Assembly: GCA_910585805.1 (NCBI GenBank)
Contig: CAJUFB010000048.1
Location: forward strand, 1-28,536
DNA from: an uncultured Acetatifactor sp.
GTDB lineage: Bacteria > Bacillota > Clostridia > Lachnospirales > Lachnospiraceae
Length of the DNA stretch: 28,536 nt
Reading direction: 5' to 3'
The translations under genes were made by a program, and so were the position numbers. Position 1 is the stretch's first letter. Every line of letters starts with the position of its first letter. The notes below the pieces were generated by a model. The model saw nothing but the letters and a program-made list of their open reading frames with translations, made no database searches and was not told where the DNA came from. This document shows positions 12,713 to 21,641 of this stretch, piece after piece.

Positions 12713-14788
12713 TTACTGAAAAGTCAGAAACTTTCTCTCCAGTTCCATGAGATAAGTCCCAACAAATCTCTCCATATCGTTCACTGCCCTCTCACAGCCG
12801 GCATCCCACTGTGAAGCATTCTCCCTCCGGCAGGCCTGCCCTATGGGTACCCCTCTTCTGCCCAAGGCATATTTTGCGCTTCTGGGGTAGCATTGGCGCT
12901 CAATATGGGCGGTTATCGTCATCAACTGCTGCATCTGTTCCGCCTGCTGTCTGTCTTCATTCCAGTTCTTCATCATCCAGGCATAGATCTCGGGATGAAA
13001 ATTCAGCATGACGCCGCAATGCCCGTGACCTCCCATCTTTAAGAATTCATACATCAGAGAGGAATCCGCATTGAAAATCTTCAGCGGCGTCCCCTTCACC
13101 GCCTCCAGTTTCTCCTTCAATCTCTCCCGGCTCAGCGAAGTTTCTTTATAGAATACAAAACGTCCCGTTTCTGCGCACCATGCCACCAGTTCCGGGGAAA
13201 ACAGTCTTTTATAGGGTTTCGGACATTCATACAGCCCAAACCTGACATCCGGCACCGCCTCCAGAACCCTGGAAACAGCCTCCCTGATACAGTCTTCGCT
13301 CTCGTCCCTGTAAACAAAAGAATTGGTCAGCAATACAACGATATCCGCCCCTGCAGCAGCAGTCCTGCCCACGGAGGCAATCAGATCTTCCACCAGATTC
13401 AGCCTGCCCGGATCCTGCGGCCCCCCAAACGGCAGTTCATCCGGCTCGCCTCCGCTTCCCGCAATGCCTGCATTTTCTGGCGCGTCCGCTTCCGGGTTCT
13501 TCTTCACGGCATCCGAATTACCCGACACGGGAGCATTTCCTTCCGGCACATCCACATATGCGGTGGATGCCACGGGAACTTCACCTGCCGTCTCCTTCAC
13601 GCAGGCTGTGATCTTCAGGCGCTCCTCCTCGGTCAGCAGCTCCATCTCATCGGAAAGGCATACGGCGAACAAACCTGCCGCCCCATTGTTCAGATACCAC
13701 CTGGTCAGCGCCCGCAGCCCATCATAATCCACTTCCTCATCATCGGTAAAGGGAGTCAGCATCACCGGCCATAAGCCCTCCGGCACCCCTTCCTTTTTCT
13801 TCCGCTCCGGAAAATGCAGCTGCCAGAAGGCAATGGTTCTCCGTTTCCAGGTATACGTAATATACACATCATTGCCGTCTGCCACAATGGCGGGATAGGA
13901 AAATTCGGCTCTTTCCATGTTGGTGTCACAGGGCACATGGTCCAGGATCTCCGGATTGCTCCAGCTCCGCCCATTGTCCTCCGATACGGTAAAGGCAATA
14001 GGGGAACGGGCGGCCCAGTTGCCGGAGACAGGATTGTACACCAGTACCAGCCTGCCGTCTCCAAGCCTTGCCACGTCGATCCCGCAGTTATTATTCGGCA
14101 GGGCCGTCTTCCTGGCCCTGCTCCAGCTGAATCCGCCGTCTTCGGAATCGCTCCGATAGATTGCGCCTTCACTGCTTCGCATCAACATATGTACGGTTCC
14201 CCGTTCATCCTGCCAGAGTGTGGGCTGAATCATACCGCTTCCGGCCAACATCTGCCTGTCAAAGGGCACATTGCCGCTTCTCTGCCAGGTTTTCCCCCCA
14301 TCCTCCGAGCGGTCTGTAAAACATTCCCACCCGTTTTCCTCCGTGGAAGCCGGAGCCAGGATCGCGCCGTCCTGTAAGCGGATGCATTTATTTTTCACCG
14401 GTCCTCTTCCGCCGAAGTCTCCTGGTACCAGTTCTTTTTCCTGTCCCCAGGTTCTCCCGCTGTCTGAAGATTCCTTCACGAAAGTCTGCCACCGCGCAAT
14501 CTCTTCTCCTGCCTTATAGAACAGAAGAAGCCTTTCCCCATCCGCAAAAAGCACCGGATTCCAGCAGGGCACATTTCCGGCGTCTGCCACCTTCCTGGGT
14601 TCCTCCCATTCTCCGTTTTCCCTCCTGGCAAACCAGATCGCAACCCCCGGCGCTTTCTCATGCTCTCCGCCGAACCACGCCGCCCCTGTATTTCCGTCAG
14701 GCAGCAGACAGACCGTAGATCCATGGCATTGCCGGAATTTCGTTTCCGATTCAAATATATGCTGATGATTCTTAACCTGATATTTCAT
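12713..14788 (-). CDS. Predicted sialidase fused to a DapA/NanA-type aldolase
   Basis: A 691-residue two-domain protein. Residues 1-~330 form a BNR/Asp-box beta-propeller like predicted exo-sialidases, with Asp boxes at 107-114 (SSDSGRTW), 161-168 (SEDGGKTW), 215-222 (SEDGGFSW) and 269-276 (SEDNGRSW) and the FRQCHGSTV...AAWFGG opening of this subfamily. Residues ~337-640 resemble the dihydrodipicolinate synthase/N-acetylneuraminate lyase TIM barrel. The catalytic Tyr and Schiff-base Lys candidates are Y520 (LYECPKP) and K548 (FYKETS); the usual GTTGE loop is CLSDEME. An insert of ~50 residues rich in Ala, Gly, Glu, Asp and Pro interrupts the barrel at ~414-462. No signal peptide is present, so the protein should be cytosolic. 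AAGGAG overlaps the proC stop nine bases upstream, indicating coupling with proC. Confidence 0.8.
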   Translation of the reverse strand: MKYQVKNHQHIFESETKFRQCHGSTVCLLPDGNTGAAWFGGEHEKAPGVAIWFARRENGEWEEPRKVADAGNVPCWNPVLFADGERLLLFYKAGEEIARWQTFVKESSDSGRTWGQEKELVPGDFGGRGPVKNKCIRLQDGAILAPASTEENGWECFTDRSEDGGKTWQRSGNVPFDRQMLAGSGMIQPTLWQDERGTVHMLMRSSEGAIYRSDSEDGGFSWSRARKTALPNNNCGIDVARLGDGRLVLVYNPVSGNWAARSPIAFTVSEDNGRSWSNPEILDHVPCDTNMERAEFSYPAIVADGNDVYITYTWKRRTIAFWQLHFPERKKKEGVPEGLWPVMLTPFTDDEEVDYDGLRALTRWYLNNGAAGLFAVCLSDEMELLTEEERLKITACVKETAGEVPVASTAYVDVPEGNAPVSGNSDAVKKNPEADAPENAGIAGSGGEPDELPFGGPQDPGRLNLVEDLIASVGRTAAAGADIVVLLTNSFVYRDESEDCIREAVSRVLEAVPDVRFGLYECPKPYKRLFSPELVAWCAETGRFVFYKETSLSRERLKEKLEAVKGTPLKIFNADSSLMYEFLKMGGHGHCGVMLNFHPEIYAWMMKNWNEDRQQAEQMQQLMTITAHIERQCYPRSAKYALGRRGVPIGQACRRENASQWDAGCERAVNDMERFVGTYLMELERKFLTFQ

Positions 14789-14797
14789 AAAATCTCC

Positions 14798-15592
14798 TTA
14801 CATCTTCCTTGCCTTGTCCGCACAGGCCTTCACAGCCTCAAATACCGCGCTCCGCAGACCCTTTTCCTCCAGAACCCGCACCGCCTCGATTGTGGTTCCG
14901 CCGGGAGAACAGACCATATCCTTCAGTTCCCCGGGATGCTTCCCCGTATCCAGTACCATCTTCGCGCTGCCAAGCACCGCCTGCGCGGCAAATCTGTACG
15001 CCTGCGCCCGGGGCATGCCCTCCGCCACTGCCGCGTCTGCCATGGCCTCTATGAAGAGAAAAACATAGGCCGGCGAACTGCCGCTGACCGCCGTCACTAC
15101 ATCCAGCAGGTTCTCATCCACAATCTCTGTGCTGCCGAACCCGCTGCAGATATCCCTTACCAGAGCGATATCCTCTTTGGAGACATGTTCGCCCGGACAC
15201 ATCCCCATCATTCCCTCCCTGACCATGGCGGGGGTGTTTGGCATGGTACGTATAATCTTAACCGGTTTTCCGAACATCTCCTGCGTCCATTCCAGTGTCT
15301 TTCCCGGTGCAATGGCGACCACTATTTTATCCAAAGTGACCACATCCCTGATTTCTTCGATAACCTCCTGATAATATTGCGGCTTTACCGCAAGGAATAT
15401 TACATCCGCAAAACTTGCCACGATCTTATTATCCATGGACGTCATGATACCCAGATCCGCTTCGACAGCGGTCAGGACTCCTGCCATGGCATCCGAAGCC
15501 ATGATCCCGTCTTCCGTACATTTGCCGGAGGCCAGAATGCCGCGCATCATGGCTCCTCCCATATTTCCGCTTCCTATAAACCCTACTTTCAT
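14798..15592 (-). CDS. proC: Pyrroline-5-carboxylate reductase
   Basis: Catalyses the last step of proline synthesis, NAD(P)H-dependent reduction of 1-pyrroline-5-carboxylate. The 264-residue length is standard. The Rossmann motif is GFIGSGNMG (residues 4-12), followed by FLAVKPQ, RTMPNTP and the C-terminal signature regions VSGSSPAYVFLFIEAM and VCSPGGTTIEAV. The ATG at 15592 has AGGAG eight bases upstream. It lies 29 bases after the nucleoside kinase gene and nine bases before the sialidase/aldolase gene, on the same strand, so all three are probably cotranscribed. proA and proB are not in the window. Confidence 0.95.
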   Translation of the reverse strand: MKVGFIGSGNMGGAMMRGILASGKCTEDGIMASDAMAGVLTAVEADLGIMTSMDNKIVASFADVIFLAVKPQYYQEVIEEIRDVVTLDKIVVAIAPGKTLEWTQEMFGKPVKIIRTMPNTPAMVREGMMGMCPGEHVSKEDIALVRDICSGFGSTEIVDENLLDVVTAVSGSSPAYVFLFIEAMADAAVAEGMPRAQAYRFAAQAVLGSAKMVLDTGKHPGELKDMVCSPGGTTIEAVRVLEEKGLRSAVFEAVKACADKARKM

Positions 15593-15621
15593 ACTCTTTC
15601 TCCTGTTTCAGTTACACATGA

Positions 15622-17277
15622 TTAAACATTAAAGCAGCTGCCTCCCACAAACTCTCTGCAGATGGAATTATTGGGCAGGCTCTCGCTGGGCACGCTGAGG
15701 AAATAGTCAAGGAACTTCAGCAGCCGCTTTGCCTCATAATATTCCGGCGCCTCCTTCGGAATCTGGAACAATAACGGCTCCGCGAAAGTCTTCAGCATGG
15801 CGAGCTCATAGATCAGCGCCGAATTGAACATGGCATCGGCTTCCTCCTGGAAAGGGAAGATATTTTCCTCCTCGCCTCTGCGCACGGAATGCCACATCTG
15901 GATCGTCCTCTGAGCGCTGGCGCCCCTGGTGCGGGCATCCCGGACCATCCTCCGCAGCAGACGCCCGTCCGTAGTGGGGATCCGGTTATGTCCGTCCACA
16001 TTCAGGGTGGTCAGGGCACTGATATAAATCTTGTACTTGCTGTCTTCCGGAAGCGCATAAGACATCTTCTCATTTAAACCGTGGATACCCTCCAGAACCA
16101 GGATATCATTTTCCCCCAGCTGCATGAAATCTCCCCGGTATTCTCTCTGCCCGGTCTTGAAGTTGAATGCGGGTATTTCCACACGCTCACCTGCCAGCAG
16201 ACTTACCATATTGTCATTGAACAGTTTCACATCAATGGCTTCCAGACACTCGAAATTATAGTCTCCGTTCTCGTCCCTGGGCGTCTGCTCTCTGTTCACA
16301 AAGTAGTTATCCAGAGCGATGGTTCTGGGTATCTTGCCCAGAGTCCGCAGCTGAATGGACAGCCTGTGAGAGAAGCTGGTCTTGCCTGAGGAGGAGGGGC
16401 CTGCTATCATGACGAACTTCACGCCTTCACGCCCTGCGATATCCTTGGCAATCTCTCCGATCTTTCTTTCCTGTTCCGCCTCCTGCACCAGGATAAGATC
16501 ACTCATGGAACCGTTGCAGATCTGATCATTCAGATCGCCAACCGTCTCGATGCCGGCCGTCCTGCCCCACTCCATGGCATTCTCCATGGTCTGAAACAGC
16601 TTTTTGCTCTCCGTGAAAGGCTCCACCACTGTGGGATTGGCCTGGGTGGGAAGCACCAGCATGAAGCCGTTCTTATAAGGGACTACATCGTACCATCTCA
16701 CATAACCCGCGTTGGGCAGCATGTAACCATAGTAATAATCACAATATCCGTCTATTTCATATACATTGATGCTGGAACTCATCCGGTAATGGAACAGCTT
16801 CACCTTATCCTCCATGCCCTTTTCCCGGAACAGCGCCACCGCATCATCTATGGGATAGGAATGCTTCATGAACGGCTCATTCGCCTCCGACAGCTGTCCC
16901 ATCCTCTCCATGATCCGTTCCGCACTCTTCTCACTGACAGGCACTTCGCCGAAGGTATTCACATAGATTCCCCGGCCTATGGTAAATTCCACGCAGCTTT
17001 TCCTGGCCGCTTCCGCACCGAATACATCATGAATCCCTTTCAGAAAGAGCATGGTAGCCGTACGCACATAAGTTTTATGCCCCACATCATCCCTGAGAGT
17101 GAAAAAGTCCACTTCACAGTCCCTGCTGACTCTCTTGAAAAGCTCCCTGATCTTGCCGTTTACTGACACTACTGCGATAGTGCCGCCATATTCCTTCTGA
17201 TATTCCGAAACGATGGCCTCATATGCAGTTCCCTCCTGCACCTGTTTCTGCTCTCCTCGAATTGTAACCGTAACCAT
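15622..17277 (-). CDS. Nucleoside (uridine-type) kinase with TGS/ThrRS-like N-terminus
   Basis: A 551-residue protein with the composite layout of clostridial and spirochaetal uridine-kinase-like enzymes. The N-terminal ~60 residues form a TGS-like domain (MVTVTIRGEQKQVQEGTAYE...). A threonyl-tRNA-synthetase-SAD-like region follows (about 65-220; FGAEAARKSCVEFTIGRGIY, shown in part). The C-terminal phosphoribulokinase/uridine kinase domain has Walker A GPSSSGKT at 293-300, the LDNYF substrate loop at about 320-326 and DILVLEGIHGLN. It should phosphorylate a nucleoside using NTP, in pyrimidine salvage; the exact specificity is not readable. GGAGG lies six bases upstream of the ATG. It follows trmK by 102 bases and precedes proC by 29. 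Confidence 0.9.
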   Translation of the reverse strand: MVTVTIRGEQKQVQEGTAYEAIVSEYQKEYGGTIAVVSVNGKIRELFKRVSRDCEVDFFTLRDDVGHKTYVRTATMLFLKGIHDVFGAEAARKSCVEFTIGRGIYVNTFGEVPVSEKSAERIMERMGQLSEANEPFMKHSYPIDDAVALFREKGMEDKVKLFHYRMSSSINVYEIDGYCDYYYGYMLPNAGYVRWYDVVPYKNGFMLVLPTQANPTVVEPFTESKKLFQTMENAMEWGRTAGIETVGDLNDQICNGSMSDLILVQEAEQERKIGEIAKDIAGREGVKFVMIAGPSSSGKTSFSHRLSIQLRTLGKIPRTIALDNYFVNREQTPRDENGDYNFECLEAIDVKLFNDNMVSLLAGERVEIPAFNFKTGQREYRGDFMQLGENDILVLEGIHGLNEKMSYALPEDSKYKIYISALTTLNVDGHNRIPTTDGRLLRRMVRDARTRGASAQRTIQMWHSVRRGEEENIFPFQEEADAMFNSALIYELAMLKTFAEPLLFQIPKEAPEYYEAKRLLKFLDYFLSVPSESLPNNSICREFVGGSCFNV

Positions 17278-17379
17278 ACCTGACCTCCCTCTTTCTTCAT
17301 TCCCCCTGCCGCTCTCTGACCTGTCAGCCGCATCTCACCGCATCCTTTTCACCGCGAACATAACCCCATCCGTACCGCT

Positions 17380-18375
17380 TCAGGTCATAGCTCCGCCGGA
17401 ATATACAGCCAGCGCTGCCCTTATATCTTCCAGCTCACAGCGTAATGCTCCCACACGTCTCTCCGCTTTCCGGGTACCCGCAAATGCCAGTGATCTTTCC
17501 AGCATCCCGATATAATCTTCTCTCTGGCGGAGATACTGCAGGAGCACCGGGTGCTTTTTCTGCAGAAGCAGCCCGCCGTACAACTCGTACAGCCGCTGCC
17601 GTTCCTCTCTTTCTTCCGCAGCATCCGGATCCCGTTTGCCGCTCCCGTTTCCGCCGTTTGCCGATGCTTCGGCATCTGCTTCCGAATCCTCTCCCGGCGC
17701 CCTGTGTTCCCGGATCCTGCCCGTTTCCGGTCTATACACCGCTTTCATGGCAAAATAGTACTTGCCTTCCTCAAAGACGGCATTTTCGTCAACCACGGCA
17801 AAACCGTTTTCCCGAAGAAACGCCCTGAACTGCGGCAGTTCCGACTGGGGCTGGAGGATCAGCTCCCTCATACTGCGGGCTTTCTCCAGACCGTCTCTCA
17901 GAATCCTCTCCATCAGCCTTCCGCCCATGCCTGCGCATACCAGCGTGTCTGCTTCACCCTGCCCGCACTCTGCAAGGCCATCGGACAATCTCACCTCTAT
18001 GTAGTCCTCCAATCGTGCTTCCGCAATATGCGCTTTCGCCGCCGCCAGCGGTCCCTCCCGCACATCCATGGCGATCGCCCCCGGACAGATACCAGCGCAA
18101 ACCAGGCGGATGGACAGATACCCATGGTCGCATCCTACATCAACCAGGCGGTTTCCCGGTGTCACCATATCTGCCAGCATCTGAAGCCTTTTTGATAACA
18201 TTACTTTGCTGCTCTGCCTGCTTTTCGCCGTCGTCCCCCTGCTCTCTGCTGCTTCTCCGCGTCCTTCCCGTCCATCTGCTACCTCCCCGCTTCCCGACAG
18301 TCTCTCTGCTGATGCTGCGTTTTCTGACACACACTGTGCTGTGTCGCTTATTTTCATCCCTGCCATGTCTGCCAT
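17380..18375 (-). CDS. trmK: tRNA (adenine-22-N1)-methyltransferase
   Basis: SAM-dependent enzyme that makes m1A22 in tRNA. The core begins at about residue 59 (MLSKRLQMLADMVTPGNRLV) with SAM motif DVGCDHGYLS, then VCAGMGGRLME and ILQPQSELPQFRAFL, all typical of TrmK. I chose the ATG at 18375 because it overlaps the rpoD stop codon as TGATG, implying translational coupling; this gives 331 residues. Family members usually start at the MLSKRLQ equivalent, so there is a 58-residue low-complexity extension rich in Ala, Glu, Gly and Ser. A second insert (~218-260; RAPGEDSEADAEASANGG and following) splits the C-terminal region. An internal start at 18201 is possible but has only a weak ribosome site. 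Confidence 0.9.
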   Translation of the reverse strand: MADMAGMKISDTAQCVSENAASAERLSGSGEVADGREGRGEAAESRGTTAKSRQSSKVMLSKRLQMLADMVTPGNRLVDVGCDHGYLSIRLVCAGICPGAIAMDVREGPLAAAKAHIAEARLEDYIEVRLSDGLAECGQGEADTLVCAGMGGRLMERILRDGLEKARSMRELILQPQSELPQFRAFLRENGFAVVDENAVFEEGKYYFAMKAVYRPETGRIREHRAPGEDSEADAEASANGGNGSGKRDPDAAEEREERQRLYELYGGLLLQKKHPVLLQYLRQREDYIGMLERSLAFAGTRKAERRVGALRCELEDIRAALAVYSGGAMT

Positions 18376-19481
18376 CAATCCAGATAATCCTTCAGCTTTC
18401 TGCTGCGGCTTGGATGGCGCAGCTTGCGGAGCGCCTTTGCCTCAATCTGGCGGATGCGCTCACGGGTCACCTTGAACTCCTTGCCCACTTCCTCCAGCGT
18501 ACGGGCGCGGCCGTCATCCAGGCCAAATCGCAGACGCAGAACTTTCTGCTCCCGCTCCGTCAAAGTCCCCAGTACCTCCACCAGCTGCTCCTTCAGCAGC
18601 GTAAAAGCCGCCGCATCCGCTGGCACGGGCACCTTGTCATCTTCGATAAAGTCTCCCAGATGGCTGTCTTCCTCCTCGCCAATGGGAGTCTCCATGGAAA
18701 CCGGCTCCTGGCTGATCTTCAGGATTTCCCGGACCCTGTCCACAGGCATATTCATCTCCTCCGCAATCTCTTCGGGAGTAGGTTCACGCCCCAGCTCCTG
18801 AAGCAGCTGCCTGCTGACACGGATCAGCTTGTTGATGGTCTCCACCATATGAACGGGAATCCGTATAGTCCTCGCCTGATCTGCGATAGCCCTGGTGATG
18901 GCCTGACGGATCCACCAGGTAGCATAGGTGGAGAACTTGTAGCCCTTGCGGTAGTCAAATTTCTCCACAGCCTTGATCAGGCCCAGGTTTCCTTCCTGGA
19001 TCAGATCCAGAAACAACATACCGCGTCCCACATAACGTTTGGCAATGCTGACCACCAGACGCAGGTTTGCTTCCGCCAGGCGCTTTTTCGCCTCCTGATC
19101 TCCCAGTTCCATGCGCTGTGCCAGTTCGATCTCCTCGTCTGCGGACAAAAGGGGAACCTTGCCGATTTCCTTCAGATACATGCGGACCGGATCCTCCAGG
19201 CTGATGCCGTCAGGTATGGTGAGATCCAGATTTTCCATGTCCACATCGTCCTCGTCCGTGAGGATGATATCGTCCACCACCTCATCGTCCGTAATCCGGA
19301 GCACATCCACATTGCTCTGCTCCAATGCGTCCAGAATCTTCTCGAACTGTTCCTCTTCCAAAGGCATATCCGCAAAAAAGTCACTGATTTCCTGATATTC
19401 CAGTACATTTTTCTTCTTTTTGGCCATGTTCAGGAGCTCTTTTATTTTCTCCTCAAATTTTGCCCGTATGTTTTCATCCAT
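18375..19481 (-). CDS. rpoD: Primary RNA polymerase sigma factor
   Basis: Vegetative sigma-70/SigA of 368 residues, typical of Bacillota. After an acidic region 1.1-like N-terminus come region 1.2 (DPVRMYLKEIGKVPLL), region 2 (GRGMLFLDLIQEGNLGLIKA, FDYRKGYKFSTYATWWIRQA, then ITRAIADQARTIRIPVHMVE), region 3 (LGREPTPEEIAEEMNM), and region 4.2 (EEVGKEFKVTRERIRQIEAK). It recognises the TTGACA/TATAAT promoters seen throughout the window. It lies in the classical macromolecular-synthesis order after dnaG, with a 236-base gap that contains a promoter-like pair, so part of its expression may be independent of dnaG. Confidence 0.97.
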   Translation of the reverse strand: MDENIRAKFEEKIKELLNMAKKKKNVLEYQEISDFFADMPLEEEQFEKILDALEQSNVDVLRITDDEVVDDIILTDEDDVDMENLDLTIPDGISLEDPVRMYLKEIGKVPLLSADEEIELAQRMELGDQEAKKRLAEANLRLVVSIAKRYVGRGMLFLDLIQEGNLGLIKAVEKFDYRKGYKFSTYATWWIRQAITRAIADQARTIRIPVHMVETINKLIRVSRQLLQELGREPTPEEIAEEMNMPVDRVREILKISQEPVSMETPIGEEEDSHLGDFIEDDKVPVPADAAAFTLLKEQLVEVLGTLTEREQKVLRLRFGLDDGRARTLEEVGKEFKVTRERIRQIEAKALRKLRHPSRSRKLKDYLD

Positions 19482-19546
19482 TGTAGTGATTCCATCCTTC
19501 CCCGGGAGATGTCTTCCCCGTTACCATTCCCCTGTCTGCTTTATAT

Positions 19547-19565
19547 CACAGGAACCGCTTCGCGA
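19547..19565. repeat. 19-base dispersed repeat (rpoD leader copy)
   Basis: ACAGGAACCGCTTCGCGAA also occurs, identically, at 1102-1120 within the 3' end of the HAD gene. It contains the palindrome TTCGCGAA. The flanks do not match. Confidence 0.6.
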
Positions 19566-19594
19566 ATGAGCCGCTCCGCAAGCCCTGTTATTAC

Positions 19595-19623
19595 ATATTA
19601 TGCTCAGGGCGTCAAATGGTCAA
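19595..19623 (-). promoter_or_regulatory. Candidate rpoD promoter
   Basis: On the minus strand, TTGACC (19623-19618) and TAATAT (19600-19595) have 17-base spacing. An overlapping TTGACG/TAATAA pair lies nine bases further on. It lies 114 bases upstream of the rpoD start, in the dnaG-rpoD gap. Confidence 0.45.
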
Positions 19624-19717
19624 TTTCCCAAATGACCACTGTAATCCCGGTTACTGCCCCGCGCATTTTCCTGTAGATCATCCATGCAAATACATGGGTT
19701 TTTCCAATATCTTAACC

Positions 19718-21490
19718 CTAATCCAGGGAAATATGCGCTTTTGCCAGTTCTTCCAGCGCTTTCTTTCCCTCTATGGCCTGCGTAAGCGCGCTGACATCCG
19801 TTCCCATGCGCGATACATGATATTCATAGCTGTTCTTTTTCACGGAGAGCAGGATATCACGGAATGCTTTCTCCATCTCCTGCTCCGTGTCAAGCGCCGG
19901 GAGCTCTGCCGAAAAAAGCGCTGCGGCCTCCCTCTGTTCTTCTTCCTCCTCGAACATGCTGATAATGCCCGCCGGATTAAAGGTTCCCTGCTCCAGTTCC
20001 TGAAACAGCCTCTCCGCCACCCGCCGGCACACGCCTTCCGTAAAATCCCGGGCAGAGATATATTTCTTTATCTTGCCGTACAGCCGGGGCTTGTCCGCAA
20101 TCCAGGTGAGCAGCAACCGCTGGGCGCGTTTCGCCTTGTCCTCAGCAGTGTTCTTCGAGCGTACGCCTGATTTGGGCCGCTCCACCGGCCTTGCAAGCCC
20201 GTTTTGCGCCGCATAGCCCACAACCAGCTTCCGCAGATTTTCCACTCCGATAAAATATTTCTCCGCCACTGCCTGGAGATAATTGTCCCGCTCCACCTCC
20301 TCGGAAAAAGCGCAAAGCTTCCGCGCGATCTCCCGGTGGAACTTCGTCTTCTCCTCCGGATCCTCCATATGGAACTGACTCTCCAGGATCCTGATCTCAA
20401 AGAAAAAGCTGTTCTCCGCCTGGCTGATGCGCTCTTCAAACGCCTCACGTCCCAGCGCTTTCATAAATTCATCCGGATCCTTGTAGGGCTGCATATTGAT
20501 GACTCTACCGGTCAATCCAGCCTCCCGCAGAATGCCGATGCCCCGCAGCGCCGCCTTGACTCCGGCACCGTCGCTGTCGTAGGCCAACAGCACATTGTCT
20601 GTATACCGCCGAAGCAGCGCCGCCTGCTCCGGTGTGAAAGCAGTCCCCAGGGATGCCACCGCCTGCCTGAAGCCCGCCTGATGCATGGCGATCACATCCA
20701 TATAACCCTCGCAGAGAATGATGTTGGAGCTCCTGGCCCTTCTGGCATAATTGAGCCCGTACAGATTCCGCCGCTTGTCAAATATCGGGGTCTCGGGAGA
20801 GTTTAAATATTTCGGCTCCCCGTCCCCCATCACCCGGCCGCCGAAGCCGATGACCCGGTTATTGATGTCCTGAATGGGGTACATGACCCGATTCCAGAAC
20901 TGGCTGACCATACCGTATCTCTCGGAATGACTGGCAAGCCCGGCCTCCTGAATCAGGTCGTCCTCAAATCCCTTTCCCCGCAGATACTGCACCAGCATGG
21001 CACCGTTCTTCCCCGCATATCCCAGGCCGAACCGCTGCATGGTCTCGTCGGAGAGCTCCCTTTTCTTCAGATATCTGTAGCCAGGCTCTCCGTGGGGTGT
21101 GCGCAGCTGGTAATAGAAAAACTTCGCCGCTTCCTTATTGACAGCCAGCAGCCTGCTTCTCCTGCTCTCCCGTCTGCGTCCTTCCTCCGACTCATCCGCC
21201 TCCGGCAGCTGCACCCCCGCCCGCTCCGCCAGCATTTTCACCGCCTCAGGGAAGGAGTAGTTCTCATAGTTCATCACGAAAGTGTAGACATTCCCTCCCG
21301 CGCCGCAGCCGAAGCAATGGTACACCTGAAGGTCGCCGTTGACGGAAAAAGACGGTGATTTCTCGTTGTGAAAAGGACATAGTCCCCAGTGGCGGCCGCC
21401 CTTTTTCTGCAGACGCACATGCTCCGAGATTACTTCCACGATATCATTTTTCGTCCTGACTTCCTCCACTATATCATCAGAATAAAACAT
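19718..21490 (-). CDS. dnaG: DNA primase
   Basis: Primase that lays RNA primers for the replicative helicase-polymerase complex; 590 residues, the normal length. The N-terminal CHC2 zinc finger has C38, H41, C59 and C62 (CPFHNEKSPSF and VYHCFGCGAGG). The RNA polymerase/TOPRIM core shows RVIGFGGRVMGDGEPKYLNS, ILCEGYMDVIA with the catalytic Glu, and LAYDSDGAGVKAA with the DxD. The C-terminal region should bind DnaB. I chose the ATG at 21490 because GGAGGT lies four bases upstream and the protein then begins MFYSDDIVEEV, the usual start; a frame extension to 21529 is discarded. Confidence 0.97.
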   Translation of the reverse strand: MFYSDDIVEEVRTKNDIVEVISEHVRLQKKGGRHWGLCPFHNEKSPSFSVNGDLQVYHCFGCGAGGNVYTFVMNYENYSFPEAVKMLAERAGVQLPEADESEEGRRRESRRSRLLAVNKEAAKFFYYQLRTPHGEPGYRYLKKRELSDETMQRFGLGYAGKNGAMLVQYLRGKGFEDDLIQEAGLASHSERYGMVSQFWNRVMYPIQDINNRVIGFGGRVMGDGEPKYLNSPETPIFDKRRNLYGLNYARRARSSNIILCEGYMDVIAMHQAGFRQAVASLGTAFTPEQAALLRRYTDNVLLAYDSDGAGVKAALRGIGILREAGLTGRVINMQPYKDPDEFMKALGREAFEERISQAENSFFFEIRILESQFHMEDPEEKTKFHREIARKLCAFSEEVERDNYLQAVAEKYFIGVENLRKLVVGYAAQNGLARPVERPKSGVRSKNTAEDKAKRAQRLLLTWIADKPRLYGKIKKYISARDFTEGVCRRVAERLFQELEQGTFNPAGIISMFEEEEEQREAAALFSAELPALDTEQEMEKAFRDILLSVKKNSYEYHVSRMGTDVSALTQAIEGKKALEELAKAHISLD

Positions 21491-21532
21491 GTTACCTCCA
21501 TTCGGATTCCGGCGCTTCCGAAACCGCACAGC

Positions 21533-21558
21533 CCGAATAAGCTTCCTCTCTTATTCGG
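21533..21558. promoter_or_regulatory. Hairpin in the dgt-dnaG gap
   Basis: CCGAATAAG (21533-21541) and CTTATTCGG (21550-21558) form a perfect 9-bp stem with an 8-base loop, 43 bases before dnaG. No U-tract follows on the minus strand, so a processing or stability element is as likely as an attenuator. Confidence 0.4.
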
Positions 21559-21641
21559 AAAGACCGCCATACGTCAAACCCGTTTCTTCTGCAGATTTGA
21601 GTGCGTCTCAGCATACCCTGTCATCCCTTTTCGTGTTCTTC

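Noticed and set aside
18015..19676. 553-codon open frame on the plus strand opposite trmK and rpoD
   Set aside because: It arises from the codon bias of the minus-strand genes; the translation is Leu/Pro/His/Arg-rich with no domain, while both opposite genes are certain.
19681..19705. Small CCATG/CATGG hairpin followed by GTTTTT on the plus strand
   Set aside because: The stem is only 5 bp and no plus-strand gene precedes it; for the minus strand no U-tract follows.
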